NCBI RefSeq assembly: GCF_004355005.1
Contig: NZ_SMSJ01000009.1
Location: 62,001 to 126,000 of the forward strand
Direction of reading: 5' to 3'
DNA: 64,000 nt
DNA from: Dankookia rubra
GTDB lineage: Bacteria > Pseudomonadota > Alphaproteobacteria > Acetobacterales > Acetobacteraceae
How positions within the stretch are numbered: position 1 is the first letter of the stretch; each line of letters begins with the position of its first letter. This document shows positions 17,280-26,407 of this stretch, one piece after another. The notes beneath the pieces are model-generated. The model was not told where the DNA came from, did not search any database, and saw only the letters and a program-made list of their open reading frames with translations. The position numbers and the translations under genes were made by a program.

Positions 17280-18452
17280 ATGGATACCATCACCGCCACG
17301 GGCAGCGGCCGCCTGACCGGCCCGCGCACCGTCTACAACGCGGACCACGAGATGTTCCGTGACCAGGTGCGCCGTTTCTTCGAGAAGCACGTCGTGCCGC
17401 ACCACCGGCAATGGGAACGCGACGGCATCGTCTCGCGCGAGGTATGGCGGCAGGCGGGTGAGGCCGGCATCCTCTGCCCGATGCTGTCGGAGGAGTATGG
17501 CGGCGCCGGCGCCGATTTCGGCTACAGCGCCATCGTCATCGAGGAGATCGCCCGGACCAACTGCACCGGGCCCGGCTTCCCGCTGCATTCCGACATCGTC
17601 GTCCCCTATATCGAGGATCTGGCGACGCCGGCGCGGAAGCGCGAATGGCTGCCGAAGATGGCGGCCGGCGAGATCATCGGCGCCATTGCCATGACCGAGC
17701 CCGGGATGGGCAGCGACCTGAAGGCGATGCGCACGACGGCGCAGCGCGACGACGATCACTACGTCATCAACGGCTCGAAGACCTTCATCAGCAACGGCCA
17801 GCTCGCCGATCTGGTGATCGTCTGCGCCAAGACCGACCCGGCGGCGGGCCGCAAGGGCATCAGCCTGATCTGCGTCCCCGCCGGCACGCCGGGCTTCACC
17901 AAGGGCCGCAACCTCGAGAAGATCGGCTTGCACGCGCAGGACACCTCGGAACTGTTCTTCGAGGATGTGCGGGTGCCGGTCGAGAACCTGCTCGGCGAGG
18001 AGAACAAGGGCTTCTCCTACCTCATCCGCAATCTGCCGCAGGAACGCCTGGTCATCGCCGTGCGCGCCGCGATGGGCATGGAGGTGATGCTGCAGAAGAC
18101 CGTGGACTACGTGAAGGAACGCCAGGCCTTCGGCCAGCCGGTCATCGACTTCCAGCACAACCGCTTCAAGCTGGCCGACGCCAAGGCGCAGGCGGCGATG
18201 TACCGGGTCTTCGCCGACCATTGCCTGGCCCTGCACCTGCGCGGCGAGTTGACGGTCGAGCTTGCCGCGACGGCGAAGCTGCTGGGCGCCGAGATGCAGA
18301 ACAAGCTGTTCGACGACTTCCTGCAGCTGCATGGCGGCTATGGCTACATGGCGGAATACGAGATCGGCCGCGCCTGGGCCGATGCCCGCGTCGGCCGCAT
18401 CTACGGCGGCAGCAGCGAGGTGATGCGCGAGATCATCGGCCGCACGCTGTAA
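17280..18452 (+). CDS. Acyl-CoA dehydrogenase
   Basis: FAD-dependent acyl-CoA dehydrogenase of 390 residues. AMTEPGMGSDLKAM is the flavin/substrate loop, GSKTFISNG the following strand, ERQAFGQPVIDFQ the dimer helix, and RIYGGSSEVMREIIGR the C-terminal signature. The catalytic Glu of the YEGTS type is replaced by Gly at that spot, as in isovaleryl/long-chain types where the base lies earlier in the chain. A GGAGG box precedes the ATG, 21 bases after the racemase. It likely oxidises a branched or long acyl-CoA supplied by that enzyme. Confidence 0.88.
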   Translation: MDTITATGSGRLTGPRTVYNADHEMFRDQVRRFFEKHVVPHHRQWERDGIVSREVWRQAGEAGILCPMLSEEYGGAGADFGYSAIVIEEIARTNCTGPGFPLHSDIVVPYIEDLATPARKREWLPKMAAGEIIGAIAMTEPGMGSDLKAMRTTAQRDDDHYVINGSKTFISNGQLADLVIVCAKTDPAAGRKGISLICVPAGTPGFTKGRNLEKIGLHAQDTSELFFEDVRVPVENLLGEENKGFSYLIRNLPQERLVIAVRAAMGMEVMLQKTVDYVKERQAFGQPVIDFQHNRFKLADAKAQAAMYRVFADHCLALHLRGELTVELAATAKLLGAEMQNKLFDDFLQLHGGYGYMAEYEIGRAWADARVGRIYGGSSEVMREIIGRTL

Positions 18453-18465
18453 CGGAGGGACCGGG

Positions 18466-19431
18466 ATGACGACCTCGCGCCGCGCCCTGCTGGGCGCGGC
18501 AGCCCTGCTTGCGGCCCCTGCCGCCCTGCGCGCACAGCCGCGCTTCCCGGACCGGCCCATCACCGTGCTGGTCCCCTTCCCGCCTGGCGGTGCCACCGAT
18601 GTGCAGATGCGTGGCCTGGCGGAAGCCGCGACGCGCGCCTTCGGCCAGACCGTGCTGACCGAGAACCGTCCGGGCGCCGGCAGCACGCTGGGCGCCGCGG
18701 CGGTCGCACGCGCCAAACCGGATGGGTACCTAGTGTCGCAGATGACCCTGCCGGCGCTGCGGCTGCCCTTCATGCAGCGCATGGCCTATGACCCCCGGCG
18801 CGACTTCACGCCGATCCTCCACCTCACCGGCTATACCTTCGGCGTGCTGGTGCGGGCCGACAGCCCCTGGTCTACCTGGAAGGATCTTGTCGCGGATGCG
18901 CGGACGCGGCCCGGCCGGCACCGCTGGGGCAATACCGGCGCCAACGGCACGCCGCATCTCGCCATGGTCGACCTGGCCGAGGCGGAGCGGCTGGATGTCG
19001 AGCACATTCCCTTCCGCGGCGAATCGGAAGGCACCACCGCGCTGCTCGGCGGTCATATCGAGGCACAGGCAGCCGGCACTGGCGGCGCCCAGCTCGTCAC
19101 CGAAGGCAAGCTGCGCTACCTGAATTTCTGGACGCGTGAACGCGTGGCACGCTTCCCCGAGGTGCCGACGCTGATGGAGCTCGGATATCCCGGCATGGTG
19201 GTCACCTCGCCCTATGGGCTGGTGGCGCCGGCGGGACTTGATCCGGCGATCCTCGCCACCCTGCATGACGGCTTCCGACGCGCGCTGCACGACCCCGCGC
19301 ATCTCGCGGTGCTGGCACGGCTGGACCAGCCGGTGGAATACCTGAACAGTGCCGACTACGCGCGCAACATGGCCGATACGATCAACCTCGAGGAGAAGCG
19401 CGTCGAACGGCTCGGGCTTCGCACCGGCTAA
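18466..19431 (+). CDS. Bug/TctC-family periplasmic solute receptor
   Basis: A second tripartite tricarboxylate receptor-type protein (321 residues), 13 bases after the dehydrogenase. A leader with SRRALLGAAALLAAPAALRAQ ends near residue 23; ITVLVPFPPGGATDVQ, TENRPGAGSTLGAA and EHIPFRGESEGTTALLGG are Bug landmarks. No membrane subunits accompany it. Co-transcription with acyl-CoA genes suggests uptake of a carboxylate that they then degrade. Confidence 0.88.
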   Translation: MTTSRRALLGAAALLAAPAALRAQPRFPDRPITVLVPFPPGGATDVQMRGLAEAATRAFGQTVLTENRPGAGSTLGAAAVARAKPDGYLVSQMTLPALRLPFMQRMAYDPRRDFTPILHLTGYTFGVLVRADSPWSTWKDLVADARTRPGRHRWGNTGANGTPHLAMVDLAEAERLDVEHIPFRGESEGTTALLGGHIEAQAAGTGGAQLVTEGKLRYLNFWTRERVARFPEVPTLMELGYPGMVVTSPYGLVAPAGLDPAILATLHDGFRRALHDPAHLAVLARLDQPVEYLNSADYARNMADTINLEEKRVERLGLRTG

Positions 19432-19523
19432 GCGGCAGCGGCGACCTGTGCGCCGCGCCACAGCCGCCCGCCGCGGCCCGGCACATACCTCCTGCATGCA
19501 ATACGCCATCCAGGAGAAAGACA

Positions 19524-19661
19524 ATGTTCCAGGCATTCAAACGGCATCGGCACCAGTGGGAAGACGTGGGCGCAGCCGCGCTGGCCCTCGGCTATCTCGG
19601 CGGCTTCGTGGCGGCGGTGGAATTCGCCCTCGCCCGGCTGGTCTTCCTCAGCAGCTTCTGA
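19524..19661 (+). CDS. Small membrane peptide (45 residues)
   Basis: An ATG seven bases after a strong AGGAGAAA box opens a 45-residue frame ending in TGA. The product has a basic start (MFQAFKRHRHQW), then a hydrophobic stretch (GAAALALGYLGGFVAAVEFALARLVFL) that can span the membrane once. No homologue is recognised. It ends 11 bases before the tail of the convergent acyl-CoA synthetase gene. The excellent ribosome site and amphipathic layout favour a real gene. Confidence 0.55.
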   Translation: MFQAFKRHRHQWEDVGAAALALGYLGGFVAAVEFALARLVFLSSF

Positions 19662-19671
19662 CGCGGGAGCG

Positions 19672-21201
19672 CTACCCGGCGGGCAGGTAGCGCTCCTTCA
19701 ATATCCGCCGCAGCAGCTTGCCGGCTTCGCTGCGCGGCAGTTCCTCCGCCACTTCCCAGCTCCTCGGCCGCTTCGGCCCGGCCAGGCGGTCCCGGCACCA
19801 GCCATCCAGCGCTGCGGCGTCCAGCGCCGCCCCGCCGCGCGGCACCACAACGGCATGCACCTGCTCTCCCATCTCGGCATGCGGGACGCCGACCACCGCA
19901 ACTTCCGACACGTCCGGGTGCTGCGCCAGCACCGCCTCGATCTCCGCGGGATAGAGGTTGACCCCGCCCGAGAGAATCAGGTCGGCACGGCGGTCGGACA
20001 GGAACAGGAAGCCGTCCTCGTCCAGCCAGCCGAGATCGCCGAGCGTTGCCCAGCCGCGCGCGTCGTAGCAGGCTGCCGTCTTGTCCGGCGCATTGTGGTA
20101 GGCGAAGCGCGGCGCGCCGCTGAAGCGGATGGTGCCGGTCCGGCCTGGCGGCAGTTCCGCGCCATCCTCCCCGGTGATGTGCACCGCGACGCCGTTCACC
20201 GGCCGGCCGACGCTGCCGGGCTTGCGCAGCCAGTCCTGCGGCGAGATGACCGTGGTCCCGATCCCTTCCGAGCCCGCGTAGTATTCCCAGAGGATCGGCC
20301 CCCACCAGTCGATGATGGCGCGCTTCACCGCCGGCGGGCAGGGCGCCGCGGCATGGATCGCGGTGCGGTGCGACGAAAGGTCGTGCGCCCGTCGCACCGC
20401 CTCCGGCAGCGCCAGCATGCGGACGAACATCGTCGGCACCCATTGGCTATGGGTGATGCGGAACCGCTCGATTGCCGACAGCGCCTGGGCCGGGTCGAAT
20501 TTCTTCAGCACCACCACGCTGCCGCCCTCGGTCAGCGTGCGATAGACATAACGGTTGGGCGCCGCGTGATAGAGCGGCGCCGGGCAGAGATAGACCGTGT
20601 CCTCGCCGAAGCCGTAGAATGCCTTCCAGGTCATGTCCCATTCCGGCGCGTCGCGGTCGGCATAGGCGATCAGCGGCCGGCGGATGCCCTTCGGCAGGCC
20701 CGTGGTGCCAGAGGAGTAGAGGAACTCGCGCCCGACCGGCCGTTCCGGCAGCGGGGCCGCAGGATCCTGCGAGGCGACGCCCGCCTCGTAGCCAGCATAG
20801 CCGGGGATGCCTTCGGCCAGCGCATAGCGCGGCCGGTCGCCGACCGCGCCTTCCGCCACCAGGTCCTGCGCCAACTGGGCCAGCGCCGGGCTGGCGATCA
20901 GCAGCTTCGCGCCGCTGTCCTGCAGCACGTAGGCGACCTCATGCGGCCGCAGATGGATCGAGAGCGGCGTGTAGTAGAGGCCGGCCAACCGCGTCGCCTC
21001 GGCGATCTCCAGGAATTCGGGCCGGTTCTCCAGCAGCAGCGCGATGCCATCGCCCGGCTGCAGGCCGAGGCCGACAAGCCAATGCGCCACCTGTCGTGCC
21101 CGCGCGTAGAGCCGGCCATAGCTGATCGCCTCGTCCGTTTCGGGAAAGTGCGCGGCGATCTTGTCCGGTTGGCGATCCGCCCAGTAAGCCAGTTGCGGCA
21201 T
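19672..21201 (-). CDS. AMP-dependent acyl-CoA synthetase/ligase
   Basis: Adenylate-forming enzyme of 509 residues. The phosphate-binding YSSGTTGLPKG, the YAGSEGIG turn, GWATLGDLGWLDEDGFLFLSDR, and the C-terminal Lys in EAGKLLRR are present. I start at the ATG at 21201 because it follows CAGGAGGA by five bases and gives MPQLAYWADRQPDKIA, a normal N-terminus; a further start at 21288 adds an unrelated leader. It is divergent from the MBL-fold gene over 152 bases. Substrate unknown. Confidence 0.87.
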   Translation of the reverse strand: MPQLAYWADRQPDKIAAHFPETDEAISYGRLYARARQVAHWLVGLGLQPGDGIALLLENRPEFLEIAEATRLAGLYYTPLSIHLRPHEVAYVLQDSGAKLLIASPALAQLAQDLVAEGAVGDRPRYALAEGIPGYAGYEAGVASQDPAAPLPERPVGREFLYSSGTTGLPKGIRRPLIAYADRDAPEWDMTWKAFYGFGEDTVYLCPAPLYHAAPNRYVYRTLTEGGSVVVLKKFDPAQALSAIERFRITHSQWVPTMFVRMLALPEAVRRAHDLSSHRTAIHAAAPCPPAVKRAIIDWWGPILWEYYAGSEGIGTTVISPQDWLRKPGSVGRPVNGVAVHITGEDGAELPPGRTGTIRFSGAPRFAYHNAPDKTAACYDARGWATLGDLGWLDEDGFLFLSDRRADLILSGGVNLYPAEIEAVLAQHPDVSEVAVVGVPHAEMGEQVHAVVVPRGGAALDAAALDGWCRDRLAGPKRPRSWEVAEELPRSEAGKLLRRILKERYLPAG

Positions 21202-21353
21202 CCGCGTCCTCCTGTCGCCGTCAGGGTGGCGGCAGCCGGCCCCGCGCGTCAATGCGGTGGCGCGGCGTGGAAATTCCGCGAGACACAAGGTGCGGCTGTG
21301 GCATGCTGGATCCCCGCGCCACGCCGCGGAATCCCATCGGGGGAGGAGAACAC

Positions 21354-22349
21354 ATGTCCATCGTCAGCCGCCGCGGCCTGCTCGGCGCGGCCGCCGCAAC
21401 CGCGGTCGCGTCCGTATTGCCAGGCCTGCCCGCCATGGCCGCCGCGCCATTCCGCAACGTGCTCCCGCCGGCCTGGCAGCGCTTCAAGGTCGGTGAATTC
21501 GAAGCGACTGTGGTCTCCGATGGCCTGTTGCCGATCGGCAAGCCAGAGCCCGCCTTTCCCACTGCGCCGGTCGGGGAACTACGCAACCTGCTGGCCAGCA
21601 ATTTCCTGCCGCTCGACGAGACGCCACTCGAGCAGAACATCCTCATTCTCAACACCGGCCGACAGCTGATTCTGTTCGATACCGGCATGGGAGAAAGCAT
21701 GGGGCCGGCGAGCAAGATGTTCGGCCCGACATCCGGGCGCATGCTGCAGAACATGCGGGCGGCCGGCATAGAACCTGAGCAGATAGACCTCGTCGTGCTG
21801 ACCCACGCGCATTGCGACCATTGCTGGGGGCTGGTCGATGGCGCCGGCAACCGCGTCTTCCCCAATGCTCAGGTTGCCATCAGCGAAACCGACCTGAAAT
21901 TCTGGACCGATGACGCCAACAAGAAGGGGCCGGAGTTCATGGTCACCTTCATCGACGGCGCCAAGAAGAACCTGCTGGCTTACCGTGACCGCATGATCAT
22001 GGTGAAGGACGGGCAGCCGGTTGCGCCGGGCGTGGTGGCGATCTCGACGCCCGGGCACACGATGGGCCATCACTGTTATGCCGTCACGTCCGGCAACGCG
22101 ACCATGGTGAACACCGGTGACCTGGCGCATCACCCGGTCCTGCTGCTGCGCCGGCCGATGTGGGAATTCGCCTATGACAGCGACCCGAAGCTGTCGGCGC
22201 AGACCCGCACCCGGATGCTCGACCGCTTGGCCACCGACAAACACCAGATCCTGTCCTACCATTTCCCCTGGCCCGGCCTTGGCCGCGTGGTGAAGGAAGG
22301 CGAGGGCTTCGGATGGTACGCGACGCCGACCAACGTCTCCGTGCTCTGA
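21354..22349 (+). CDS. Exported MBL-fold metallo-hydrolase
   Basis: A 331-residue metallo-beta-lactamase-fold protein with a twin-arginine type leader (SRRGLLGAAAATAVAS, cleavage near AMAA). The metal signature HAHCDH is in LTHAHCDHCWG; later ligands are the His of STPGHTMGHH and the Asp of NTGDLAHH. GGGAGGAG precedes the ATG. Members hydrolyse lactones, thioesters or similar bonds; nothing here points to beta-lactam resistance. The stop overlaps the start of the DehI-like gene (TGATG), so the two probably act together. Confidence 0.85.
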   Translation: MSIVSRRGLLGAAAATAVASVLPGLPAMAAAPFRNVLPPAWQRFKVGEFEATVVSDGLLPIGKPEPAFPTAPVGELRNLLASNFLPLDETPLEQNILILNTGRQLILFDTGMGESMGPASKMFGPTSGRMLQNMRAAGIEPEQIDLVVLTHAHCDHCWGLVDGAGNRVFPNAQVAISETDLKFWTDDANKKGPEFMVTFIDGAKKNLLAYRDRMIMVKDGQPVAPGVVAISTPGHTMGHHCYAVTSGNATMVNTGDLAHHPVLLLRRPMWEFAYDSDPKLSAQTRTRMLDRLATDKHQILSYHFPWPGLGRVVKEGEGFGWYATPTNVSVL

Positions 22350-23158
22350 TGGTCGCGGCGGCGCTTCCTGAAATCCGAGAGGCGGAGGCGCCGCCCGGCA
22401 TCGCCGCGGTCTATGCGGCACTGCGCGAGGCCAGCGGCGTGCCGCTGGTCAACCTGATCCACCGCCACCTCGCCACCCTGCCCGGCGTGCTGCCCTGGGT
22501 CTGGCAGGCGATTCGCCCGCCGCTGGAAGATGGCCGCCTGGCGGGTGCGCGGGAAAGGCTGGCGGCGGCGGTGCCGCTGTCGCCCGTCTCCCCTCTGCCC
22601 GAAAGTGCCCTGACCGCGGCGGAGCGTGCCGACGTCGCCGCGCTGGTCGAGACCTACAACCGCGGCAACCTGACCAACCTCATCCTGCTGACCGCGCTGC
22701 GCCGGGCGTTGGAAGGCGTGCCGGCCGAACCGGCCCCGCCGCCGCCGGCGATCACCCCGCCCGGAATGCTGCCGATGTCGCCGCCCCTGCCGAAGCTGGC
22801 GGACCTTCCCCCCGCCCTGGCCGCCGCGGTGCGTGCGCTCGCCGCGCGGCATGGCACGGTCGGGGTGGTGCCCAGCCTCTATCTCCATCTCGCACATTGG
22901 CCCGCCATCCCGCCGGCACTGCCGGGCTGGCTCGGCGGAGCGCTCGACCCGGCAGCGATCGCGACGGGCCGCGACGCCACGCTGCGGCTGGCGGAGCGGG
23001 AAGCCGATGCGCTGCGCCCCGCCCTGGCGCTGCAGGGCGAGGTGCCGAACGGCCATGGCACGGCTGTGCTCGCCGTGCTCGGCAGCTTCACCCGGCAGGT
23101 CATCCCGGCGATGGTGCCGATCGGCCTCGCGCTCAGGCGCGCGCTCGCCCAGGGTTGA
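22349..23158 (+). CDS. DehI-like (halocarboxylic acid dehalogenase family) protein
   Basis: A 269-residue helical protein with two similar halves. The first has PLVNLIHRHLATLPGVLPWVWQAIRP and YNRGNLTNLILLTALRRAL; the second has VPSLYLHLAHWPAIPPALPGWL. The VNLI-RHLAT block is what I associate with the DehI fold, a cofactor-free hydrolytic dehalogenase built from two pseudo-repeats. Whether the catalytic Asp and Asn are kept cannot be settled by eye. The start overlaps the MBL-fold stop. It may instead be an AhpD-like relative with another role. Confidence 0.6.
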   Translation: MVAAALPEIREAEAPPGIAAVYAALREASGVPLVNLIHRHLATLPGVLPWVWQAIRPPLEDGRLAGARERLAAAVPLSPVSPLPESALTAAERADVAALVETYNRGNLTNLILLTALRRALEGVPAEPAPPPPAITPPGMLPMSPPLPKLADLPPALAAAVRALAARHGTVGVVPSLYLHLAHWPAIPPALPGWLGGALDPAAIATGRDATLRLAEREADALRPALALQGEVPNGHGTAVLAVLGSFTRQVIPAMVPIGLALRRALAQG

Positions 23159-23191
23159 ACCCTGCGGGGAGCCGAGCGCCGCATCGGCTTT

Positions 23192-24433
23192 TTGCCGCGG
23201 CCGCTATATTGGCGCCCTCCCGATTGGGAGGAGGCCCCAGCCCTGCCCGATATCCCCGTACCCCCTGTCGAGGCCACGGCCGGCAATGCCGGCGCGCCGC
23301 TCATCGCCGCCCTCGAATATGGCTGGGCCATGCTGCCGCACGCAGTGATCGGCGGCCCGGGCGAGGCGCCCGTCACCATCGACATCGTCCTGCTGCATCC
23401 GGCGCGCGGCGTCGCGCTGCTGGAAGCGCCACCCCACTGGACGCCGGATGCACCGGCGCGGCTGCAGCGCCGCCTGACGCAGGCACGCTTCGCGGCGATC
23501 TTCCCCGGCACGCTACCGGTCGTGCATGCCCGCCTGGAGCGTGGCGCGGTGGCCGGCCTGCCGCAGCTTCTCGCCCGGGAGTTCGCGGCGCAGCCTCCGC
23601 TCGATCTGCCGGGTGGCAATGCCTGGGTGGCAGTGGTGCGCCGCGCCCTGCTGGCACCGGCCGAGACGGCGGCGCCCGCCAGGGACGGCCGCCGGCGCGG
23701 CGGGTTGATCGGCGCGACGGGACTCGTCCTCGCCGGCGCGCTGGGTGGCGGCTTCCTGGCAGCGCGGCCGACGGCGGCGCCGAAGCCCGAGGCAGCGGCC
23801 CAGTCCGGCATCCTGGAACGCCTGGCCAGCAGCGTCGTGGTATCCGCCGAGGCTTCCTCGGCCTTGCCACCGACCGAGGGCTTGTCCGCGCCGCCCCTGC
23901 CCGAGGCTGCCTTGCCCGTGCCGGCGGCAGCCTTGACCGAGGATGCCCGCGCCATCGAGTTCGCCGAGGCCCCGTCACTCACCGTGCCGTCGCTGCCGCC
24001 CAGCCCGCCGGCCATGGCCGCGCCGCCCGCGCCGGAGCCGCACGCAACGTTGCAGCCAGCGTTCTTGCGCGACGCAGCAGCCCGCTTGGCCCACCCCGCA
24101 CCCGGTGACGCGCCCTCGCCACCGGCCGCACCGGTGGCGGCCAGTTCGGCGTCACCGGCCGCGGCCGGCCGCCCGCAGGCGGACCCGTCCGCAGTCGTCG
24201 CCCTTCTGCGCCGCGGCGATACGTTGCTGGCGCTCGGCGACGTCTCCGGCGCCCGCCGCTTCTACGAACGCGCCGCCGAGGCCGGCAGTGCGGCCGGCGC
24301 CAGGGCCGCCGGCCGCACCCATGACCCCGCCCTGCTCGCCGAACTCGGCGTGCGCGGCATCCGTCCAGACCCCGAAGCCGCCGCGGCCTGGTATCGCCGC
24401 GGTGCGGCACTCGCGGCGCAGGAACGCCCATGA
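23192..24433 (+). CDS. Membrane-anchored protein with C-terminal Sel1/TPR-like repeat
   Basis: About 400 residues: an N-terminal soluble domain (EYGWAMLPHAVIGG, VLLHPARGVALLE, a nuclease/NERD-like look but not assigned), one membrane span (GGLIGATGLVLAGALGGGFLAA), a long Ala/Pro linker, and a Sel1/TPR-like end (GDTLLALGDVSGARRFYERAAEAG, DPEAAAAWYRRGAAL). No ATG or GTG lies near the 5' end. A TTG at 23192 gives the coordinates used; a CTG at 23243 sits eight bases after a perfect GGAGGAGG and may be the true start. The stop overlaps the TAXI gene start. Confidence 0.7.
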   Translation: MPRPLYWRPPDWEEAPALPDIPVPPVEATAGNAGAPLIAALEYGWAMLPHAVIGGPGEAPVTIDIVLLHPARGVALLEAPPHWTPDAPARLQRRLTQARFAAIFPGTLPVVHARLERGAVAGLPQLLAREFAAQPPLDLPGGNAWVAVVRRALLAPAETAAPARDGRRRGGLIGATGLVLAGALGGGFLAARPTAAPKPEAAAQSGILERLASSVVVSAEASSALPPTEGLSAPPLPEAALPVPAAALTEDARAIEFAEAPSLTVPSLPPSPPAMAAPPAPEPHATLQPAFLRDAAARLAHPAPGDAPSPPAAPVAASSASPAAAGRPQADPSAVVALLRRGDTLLALGDVSGARRFYERAAEAGSAAGARAAGRTHDPALLAELGVRGIRPDPEAAAAWYRRGAALAAQERP

Positions 24434-25437
24434 CCGCATCCACCTGCCTGGCCCGCCGCGGCCTGCTGCTCGGCGCAGCCGCCGCCGGCCTTGGCGGCAC
24501 GGCCCTGGCGCAGGGCACCACGCCGACGCTCAACGCGCTGGCGGCGAAAGCCAATGCCGGCACGGTCGGCATCGTTTCGGGCGGGCCGGACGGCACCTAT
24601 GTCCGCATCGCCGCCGACTTGGCCGCGGTGCTCGACGACGGCGACGCCCTGCGGGTACTGCCGATCCTCGGCAAGGGTTCGCTGCAGAACATCGCCGACA
24701 TCCTGGTGCTGCGCGGCGTCGATATCGGCATCGTCCAGTCGGACGTCCTCGCCTATGCGCGGCGGGAGAAGCTGCTGCCCGGCCTCGACAGCCTCATCCA
24801 GTACGTCGCCAAGCTCTACGACGAAGAGGTGCATGTCCTGGCCCGGCAGGAGGTCGGCCGGATCGAGGACCTGGCCGGGAAGCCGGTGAACGTCGATGTC
24901 CGGGGCAGCGGCACGGCGATGACCGCCTCGCTGGTCTTCGATGCGCTCGGCGTGCCGGTCGAGGCCCGGCACGACCCGCAGGACAGCGCCCTGGAGCGGC
25001 TGCGGCGCGGCGAGATCGCGGCGCTGGTTTATGTCGCGGGCAAGCCGGCCCGGCTGTTCGGCGGCATCCCGGCCGCGAGCGGGCTGAAGCTGCTGCCGGT
25101 GCCGGCCAGCCCGGCCCTGCTGGAGACCTACCTGCCCGCCGAGTTCCGCCCCGCCGACTATCCCCGCCTGGTGCCGGAGGGCGGGACGGTCGAGACCATT
25201 GCGGTCGGCGCCGTCATGGCGGTCTATGCCTGGCCGGCGGCGACCGAGCGGCACCGCAAGGTGGCCCGCTTCGTCGAGGCCTTTACCGCCAAATTCCCTG
25301 CCTTCCTGCAACCGCCGCGGCATCCGAAGTGGCGGGAGGTGAACCTGGCCGCCCAGGTCCCGGGCTGGACCCGCTTCACGCCCGTTGCGGCGGCCGCTCC
25401 GCCGCCGACCAGGGTCCGGCCGGCGGCGGAACGCTAG
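24430..25437 (+). CDS. TAXI-family TRAP transporter solute-binding protein
   Basis: A 335-residue exported receptor; leader [22 protein letters not shown]. Typical TAXI features are [20 protein letters not shown] at the first strand, [23 protein letters not shown], and [18 protein letters not shown]. These proteins bind carboxylates such as glutamate-like ligands for a fused DctQM permease, which is absent here. The ATG overlaps the stop of the Sel1-like gene (ATGA), so co-production with a membrane-anchored partner is likely. The last 20 residues are a Pro/Ala tail of no known function. Confidence 0.82.
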   Translation: MTASTCLARRGLLLGAAAAGLGGTALAQGTTPTLNALAAKANAGTVGIVSGGPDGTYVRIAADLAAVLDDGDALRVLPILGKGSLQNIADILVLRGVDIGIVQSDVLAYARREKLLPGLDSLIQYVAKLYDEEVHVLARQEVGRIEDLAGKPVNVDVRGSGTAMTASLVFDALGVPVEARHDPQDSALERLRRGEIAALVYVAGKPARLFGGIPAASGLKLLPVPASPALLETYLPAEFRPADYPRLVPEGGTVETIAVGAVMAVYAWPAATERHRKVARFVEAFTAKFPAFLQPPRHPKWREVNLAAQVPGWTRFTPVAAAAPPPTRVRPAAER

Positions 25438-25486
25438 CGGAAGCCGCGGCGTTGCACCGCAACCTCACGGGGGACGGAGCCCGCCC

Positions 25487-26308
25487 ATGCCCAGCATCAT
25501 CGCCAAGGACGGCACGCGCATCTTCTACAAGGATTGGGGCAGCGGCCCGCCCGTGGTCTTCTCGCATGGCTGGCCGCTGAACGCGGATGCCTGGGACGAG
25601 CAGATGGTCGCCGTCGCCTCCCAGGGCTTCCGCGCCATCGCGCACGACCGCCGCGGCCATGGCCGTTCCGAGCAAAGCTGGGCCGGACACGACATGGACG
25701 AATATGCCGACGACTTGGCCTCGCTGATCGAGACGCTGGCGCTGCAGGATGTCAGCCTGGTCGGCCATTCGACCGGCGGCGGCGAGATCACCCGCTATGC
25801 CGGCCGGCACGGCACCGGGCGGATCGGCCGCATGGTGCTGCTGGGCGCGGTGCCGCCGCAGATGGTGAAGTCGGCGACCAACCCGGATGGCCTGCCGATG
25901 CAGGTCTTCGACGCCATCCGCGCCGGCGTCATGGCCGACCGCTCGCAATTCTACCAGGACCTCAGCGGCCCCTTCTACGGCGCCAACCGGCCGGGCGCGA
26001 AGGTCTCGCAGGGGCTGCGAGACGCGTTCTGGCGATGGGGCATGCAGGCCGGGCTGAAGCCGGCGCTTGACTGCATCAAGGCCTTTTCCGAGACCGACTT
26101 CACCGAGGACCTCAAGCGGATCGACAAGCCAGTGCTGGTGGTGCACGGCGACGACGACCAGATCGTGCCGATCGACCAAGCCGGGCGCGCCTCTGCGAAG
26201 CTGCTGCGGCATGCCGAACTGAAGGTCTACGAAGGTGCGCCGCATGGCATCGCCAGCACCCACAAGGACCGCTTCAACGCCGACCTGCTGGCCTTCCTGC
26301 GAAGCTAG
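25487..26308 (+). CDS. Alpha/beta hydrolase (arylesterase/non-haem chloroperoxidase type)
   Basis: A 273-residue hydrolase whose N-terminus ([25 protein letters not shown]) is typical of the cofactor-free haloperoxidase/arylesterase group. The nucleophile Ser is in GHSTGGGE, the acid Asp in [11 protein letters not shown], and the His in [10 protein letters not shown]. The oxyanion HGW is present. Usual length. No signal peptide. The stop codon lies inside the first arm of the palindromic element that separates it from era. Confidence 0.87.
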   Translation: MPSIIAKDGTRIFYKDWGSGPPVVFSHGWPLNADAWDEQMVAVASQGFRAIAHDRRGHGRSEQSWAGHDMDEYADDLASLIETLALQDVSLVGHSTGGGEITRYAGRHGTGRIGRMVLLGAVPPQMVKSATNPDGLPMQVFDAIRAGVMADRSQFYQDLSGPFYGANRPGAKVSQGLRDAFWRWGMQAGLKPALDCIKAFSETDFTEDLKRIDKPVLVVHGDDDQIVPIDQAGRASAKLLRHAELKVYEGAPHGIASTHKDRFNADLLAFLRS

Positions 26309-26348
26309 AGCGGTTTCCGTCCGCCTTTGCTCACGGCACCCGCTCTAG
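26305..26348. repeat. CTAGAGCGG/CCGCTCTAG palindromic intergenic element, first hairpin
   Basis: Perfect nine-base inverted arms at 26305-26313 and 26340-26348, with an inner CCGT/ACGG pair, between two convergent genes. No T-run follows, so it is not a classical terminator. Intergenic palindromes bounded by CTAGAGC...GCTCTAG recur in many alphaproteobacterial genomes, to my knowledge; no second copy was noticed in this window. Confidence 0.6.
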
Positions 26349-26372
26349 CTGCTTGTCTTTGCGAGCACTTTA

Positions 26373-26400
26373 CCCGATCCGATGACTCCACCAGATCGGG
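26373..26400. repeat. CCCGATC/GATCGGG hairpin, second half of the intergenic element
   Basis: Seven-base perfect arms (26373-26379 and 26394-26400) around a 14-base loop, ending 7 bases before the era stop. With the first hairpin it fills the 99-base gap and may stop transcription from both sides. Confidence 0.5.
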
Positions 26401-26407
26401 ATCTCCT

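Noticed and set aside
15159-18782. A 1207-codon open frame on the minus strand
   Set aside because: Lies opposite the KGG, racemase-like and acyl-CoA dehydrogenase genes; no domain, a GC artefact.
21354-22349. Beta-lactamase
   Set aside because: The metal motif is generic to the MBL fold; the Tat leader and coupling to a DehI-like gene do not indicate beta-lactam hydrolysis.
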